Shown here one piece after another: positions 59,817 through 64,000 of a stretch of 64,000 nt of DNA; the first letter of the stretch is position 1, and each line of letters starts with the position of its first letter. Where the stretch lies: NCBI GenBank assembly GCA_905250125.1, contig CAJNOL010000111.1:181621-245620 (forward strand), in the 5' to 3' direction. The notes under the pieces were generated by a model that had not been told where the DNA came from, made no database searches, and saw only the letters and a program-made list of their open reading frames with translations. The stretch comes from Rotaria sordida (Eukaryota > Rotifera > Eurotatoria > Philodinida > Philodinidae). Position numbers and translations under genes: made by a program.

Positions 59817-62800
59817 TTATATTAACATTTAAATAATATCAATTAACATTTGTTTTTATCATATATCTAAAGTTAAACATGCAAAAAATCATTTCTCTCC
59901 AGTCATATTCATCTTCGTCGTCACTTTTTTTTTCTCTCTCCTCTTATTCTCTTCAGGATTTTTCTTTTTCTGCTATTATAAACAAGGAAAAAAAATGAGC
60001 TGCTTTTTTCAATATATTCAATATGACTAAGAAAAGAAACTTTTCCAAATAGAAAACAAAATCAATAATGATTGACAACATCTCCTAATTGACTATTTAT
60101 ATATAAGAGAAAAATAACACTTATTTAGAAAAAAAAAAAACCTAAATGTGTTAAATAATAATAAAGAGGAGAAAAAACTAATCGAGATTTGTTGATAAGA
60201 ACAAGTCAATAAATTCTTTATTGAAAGACATTGATTGTTTCGTAAAACATCCGTTCTATTATTTGTAAAAAAGAAATTGTTTTTTTCTTCGAATCTCTTT
60301 CTTTTTATTATCATTGACAATGAACAGATGATTAGGCATCGATTGATGAATATTCTATTTATCTTATTATATTTTAAATCTATTATTAGTTTTTCAATAT
60401 ATAACAATGATGATAGTTAAAAGATGCAGATGTTGACAATTCTCGAAATCTTATCCATAAAAAGACTCTTAGAGAATAAATCTATCGAATAATAAAAGGG
60501 TAAATAATATAATAAAACTGATGATGGACTCTTATTTATCAAGACACAAATAACGATTATGATAGAGTTTTGTTTGTTTTTTTTCTTTAGTCAAGTTTGA
60601 TGAAGTTGAAAAATATTTACCTATGAATAGAGACATGATGCTATATGAGAAAAAGAAGATCTCATCTGTCAAATTTGATTACTTGATTTAAGTTGTCTTT
60701 AAAGAATAATTTATTTTGATGTTATATCTTATATTATTATTATATATTAATGTTCCAATGTCTTTTATCAAATGACGATATTGAAGAGCGTGTTTCATTT
60801 TAGTTAATTAGAGGATGATCTAACAAATGTGGATATTTTCCATGAAGGTAAAAAAAAAATCCTTCGGTGATGCGAAGTTTATTGTCAAAAAGGATTAAAA
60901 GAGTAGAATCGTCTTGAGGTGAATAACTAGAAGTACTATCTAAATATAAATAGGCTCCTTGGTAAATAATCTATATGTAATTATAGTTTTTGTTTTGTTT
61001 TCTATCAGATATAATAAAAAGATAAGGCATTGAGATGTAAATATATATCTAGAAATAATAATTGATAATATTGATCTGAATAGAATGTTTCGAAACGTGA
61101 ATTATCATATAGATAAAACCATTTAAATGAGATGAAAAATTTTTAAAATAAAAGTGATATGTAAATATATGAGAAGTTAATAAAGGTGGTTAAAAGCAGA
61201 GATTTTTTATAATCTATGAATATTATTTTCCTTAGATGCCTAAGTTAAATAAAGCATGTCATTTCGATCCAATAATTTTTTCATTGACAAAATAACTATT
61301 GGAATCACTTCCAATTCAGTTAATTTTATTTAACAAAAAAAAAAAAACTTCCATATTTTCAATAAGAGATAATTTAATAGTGAAAAATTTAATTTAATAT
61401 TTCTTGTTATTTTATCTGAATAGAAAAGAATTATTTATCATTGAATTTATTTTCTATAATTATTGGTAAACTATTTTATTTTCAAACATAAATTTGATTT
61501 ATATTATAACTAGAATTAACGATTTTAATAAAAACAGTTAACTATGAAATAAATCATAATCTTGAAATTTTACTTAGAAATTAGTTCGAATAGTCAATTA
61601 TTTATTTATTTTATTCATTCATATGAGAATCTTTTTAGAAAATGAATCAAGGAGATTTTCTGCTCGAGCATGCATATATTAATGTAAAGCGTGCAAGAGA
61701 GTCTAACGGATATGTTCTATGACATATAAAAATATGTTGATCACGATAAGAAACCAACAATTCATAATGAAATGAAGAAAAAAAAAACAAACATCCTTGA
61801 ATTTAGTTTTATTTGTTAGATAATAAAGATTAGGAGATCGTTTTCCTAACTATATAAGATACTGAATTATAAACATGAAAAGTAAATAATTATTCGAAAA
61901 TCGTCAATATGAATTGTGATATGAAATAGTTCATTTAAGGATTAAAAAGTAAACATAAACTAGTCTCATAGAACGTAAACTTAAATGTCTGATATGTTTG
62001 AAAGTGATAGATAGTAGCATCTTGATCTATTGTTTATAAAATGATTGTTTAGATGATATTCTAAAGTTACTAATTTATCTGTTAATGAAAAGTATATAGT
62101 CTTCAATGAAAATCAATTTTATTCGATAATTTATCGTCAATTAGAATTCGAATTGAAATCGTAGATTTCTCTTTTGGATTTGTCTAAAACAAGTTTTTAA
62201 ATGTTTGACAAACTTTGCAGCATTATTCAACGTTGTTTAATATAATAAAAAAAAGGTATCTGAGATATATCTAAACAATTTTTGTTGGAAATGATGGAGT
62301 TCGAATGCATCTTACCTTTGAATATACTTGAAATTTCGACAACGCCACTTATTTGAATATTTCTAATCGTGTTCAAGTGTTATCTTCGTCAATTTGAACG
62401 AGTTTATCGAAATAAATACGTCTAAAGACAAATCTTTTTCTTTTTGATTTTCAATTACATTTATAAGAGTAGACGATTATTTCACTTTCAAATCCACGTT
62501 TAAACAGAGTTCGGAATTGATCATTATAGTAGTGTGATATATTTGATCGCATGTCTTGCTTTGGATGGATCTAACTGTCTCTAATAGATAGTGAGAAAAT
62601 GGTTCTGATCAACAATCAGTACCTAATAAATGACTAGACTATCTTTTTTCATACATGTTATGTAATCAATGTGTTGATTTTTCATCCGAATATCTGATAA
62701 AACAGTTCTAGATCTTGACTCGGTCGGATCTATATTGATGTTGTCTAGTCCTAAGTTCTGGAAATTTTTATTCTTTGAAAGTGAACAGGAATGTGATCGG

Positions 62801-63509
62801 ACAAAATAAATTCGACTATTTTCATTGTGGTCAAAATCAATATAAAAATTGTCTGATAATCTATTGAGAACGTAGAATTAAATCATATTACCTTGGTTGT
62901 ATTCATCATATTACTTTTCAGTATAAGAAAGAATTATTTTGTAGGAAAATATTTGAAAAAAACAAAAAAAATGTCAACTATAAGAGAAGTTAATTAGATT
63001 GATGGTAATGATGAAGAGAGCATCCTGCACGTGCTCTAGCTACCATCTGCCTATTGTTTATTTTTTTCTTTTTTTAATAATTAATAATGAGAGGATTTTC
63101 GACAAGACATAGGACATTTTTTTTCTAGAAAATCTAACTCATTTCAAACGAAATTTCATTGTTTTTGAAAAATAAAGAATAACAATGAATGAAATACTTG
63201 ACAAATAGGACACTATAGAAGTGATTTAGACATTCTAGAAAATAGAGGATAGAAAAAGAAATAAGATAATTAACATCGAATAACAAGTTTATACTCAATA
63301 AAAGATGCCTCAATGATAATTTGAGTGGTAGTTAAGGCAACATATTCAAGTAAATAAGTACGAGACAAAAAACAAAAAGAATTAACTAATATAAAAAGTT
63401 GGTTTATATCGAGATAAGCCTATAGAGTAATCTGTTGCACAGTTATATTATTCGATTGATATATTTGTCAGTGTTGTACTATTTATATAATATAATAAGT
63501 TGAAGATTA
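59817..63509. other. Long intergenic region
   Basis: A/T-rich throughout. I find no coding exon or RNA gene that I can support. It includes the upstream region of the GPCR gene on the minus strand. Confidence 0.5.
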
Positions 63510-64000
63510 CCCTAGTGAAACTACTCATCAAGCGAGTACGACTTGCCAGCGTGAGTACTCAAATTACTCGCCCAAGTACTCGAGCATTTTTATGTGTATT
63601 TATACTTTTCATATACTACAGTGAGTACTCATATGAGTTGTTTGTTTAAGATTTACTCGCAGACAAAAATATGAGTCCTCAATGTAGTACTCATCTTGGT
63701 TTATTTCCAGAATGTTTAACAAAACACTTATGCACTAACATGCCAAAGAAATAGAATGAAGTTGTGTAATAAAGAAAAATGATGTAATGAAATACAAAAT
63801 AGAAAAGAATTATTTTAACGACTTATCTTTTAATCTTCCGCTCCTTTCTGATGAGTCATTCGTACTGCTTTAATGAATGGTTGTTTCCGAAATACAAAAA
63901 CGACTTTTTATTTTCAACTGTTCATTTATCGAGTAACATTAAATATTGATATAAATATATTAGTAATAATTCGTTCAATTTCATTTCCTAAATTTTAGAT
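63510..64000. mobile_element. Second copy of the GAGTACTC-rich element, cut by the window end
   Basis: It begins CCCTAGTGAAACTACTCATC at 63510, which is the reverse complement of the right end of the element at 8923-10249. The following text (repeated GAGTACTC and GAGTACGACTTGCC, then the region around 63725-63790) matches the reverse complement of 10200 back to about 9850. It runs off the window. Confidence 0.85.

Noticed and set aside
60093..60420. Overlapping open frames on both strands upstream of the GPCR gene
   Set aside because: A/T-rich chance frames of Phe, Ile and Lys with no exon-like features.
1..64000. Bacterial-type features: operons, ribosome binding sites, CRISPR arrays, tRNA or rRNA genes
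   Set aside because: The window is clearly animal nuclear DNA with spliceosomal introns. I found no direct-repeat/spacer array, and no tRNA B-box with a matching fold was convincing.

Overview
This is an animal nuclear genome fragment. It is very A+T rich, and its genes are split by many GT-AG introns, most of them only 50-80 bases long. The genes are metazoan in type: phospholipase C epsilon, a sperm-flagellar calponin-homology protein, a PIG-X subunit, a Qbc-SNARE, SmD1 and a rhodopsin-family peptide GPCR. The standard code is used. Codon use is strongly A/T-ended, and the linkers are rich in Ser, Asn, Gln and Lys. I suspect a small-genome spiralian such as a rotifer, but this is a weak inference and nothing in the window fixes the species.

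Layout. (1) Positions 2444-28748, + strand, hold one very large gene for a phospholipase C epsilon. I could join 37 exons with consistent splice phases, giving 3,292 residues with a possibly missing 5' end. The order is: armadillo-like helical N-terminus, a RasGEF-N-like segment, a FERM F2-F3-like segment, CDC25 RasGEF, PH-like region, EF-hand region, PLC X and Y, C2, and two Ras-association domains. Its large introns are full of mobile-element debris. (2) Positions 30855-34734, - strand, hold SPEF1/CLAMP with two alternative first exons. (3) An 880-base assembly gap lies at 35426-36305, followed by an odd, less A+T-rich low-complexity stretch. (4) Positions 37303-39809 hold a decaying transposase-like gene with a SWIM-like C-terminus, apparently cut by a mariner copy with 24-base inverted ends. 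(5) Positions 40461-41081, + strand, encode PIG-X. (6) Positions 41532-46022, - strand, hold two adjacent genes for disordered Pro/Gln/Ser-rich proteins that I do not recognise. (7) Position 48487 onward, + strand, encodes a compact Qbc-SNARE, and 51010 onward, + strand, encodes SmD1. (8) Positions 52660-54560 hold a mariner remnant split by a long foldback element. (9) Positions 55887-56845 hold a degenerate homeobox pseudogene. (10) Positions 58383-59816, - strand, encode a GnRH/AKH-like peptide GPCR. (11) The remainder is A/T-rich intergenic DNA, ending in a second copy of the GAGTACTC-rich element found in a PLC-epsilon intron.

The genes are ordinary eukaryotic neighbours, not a pathway cluster. 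The most interesting items are the module composition of the PLC-epsilon N-terminus, the duplicated SPEF1 first exon, the homeobox relic, and the number of long inverted-repeat (foldback) elements.
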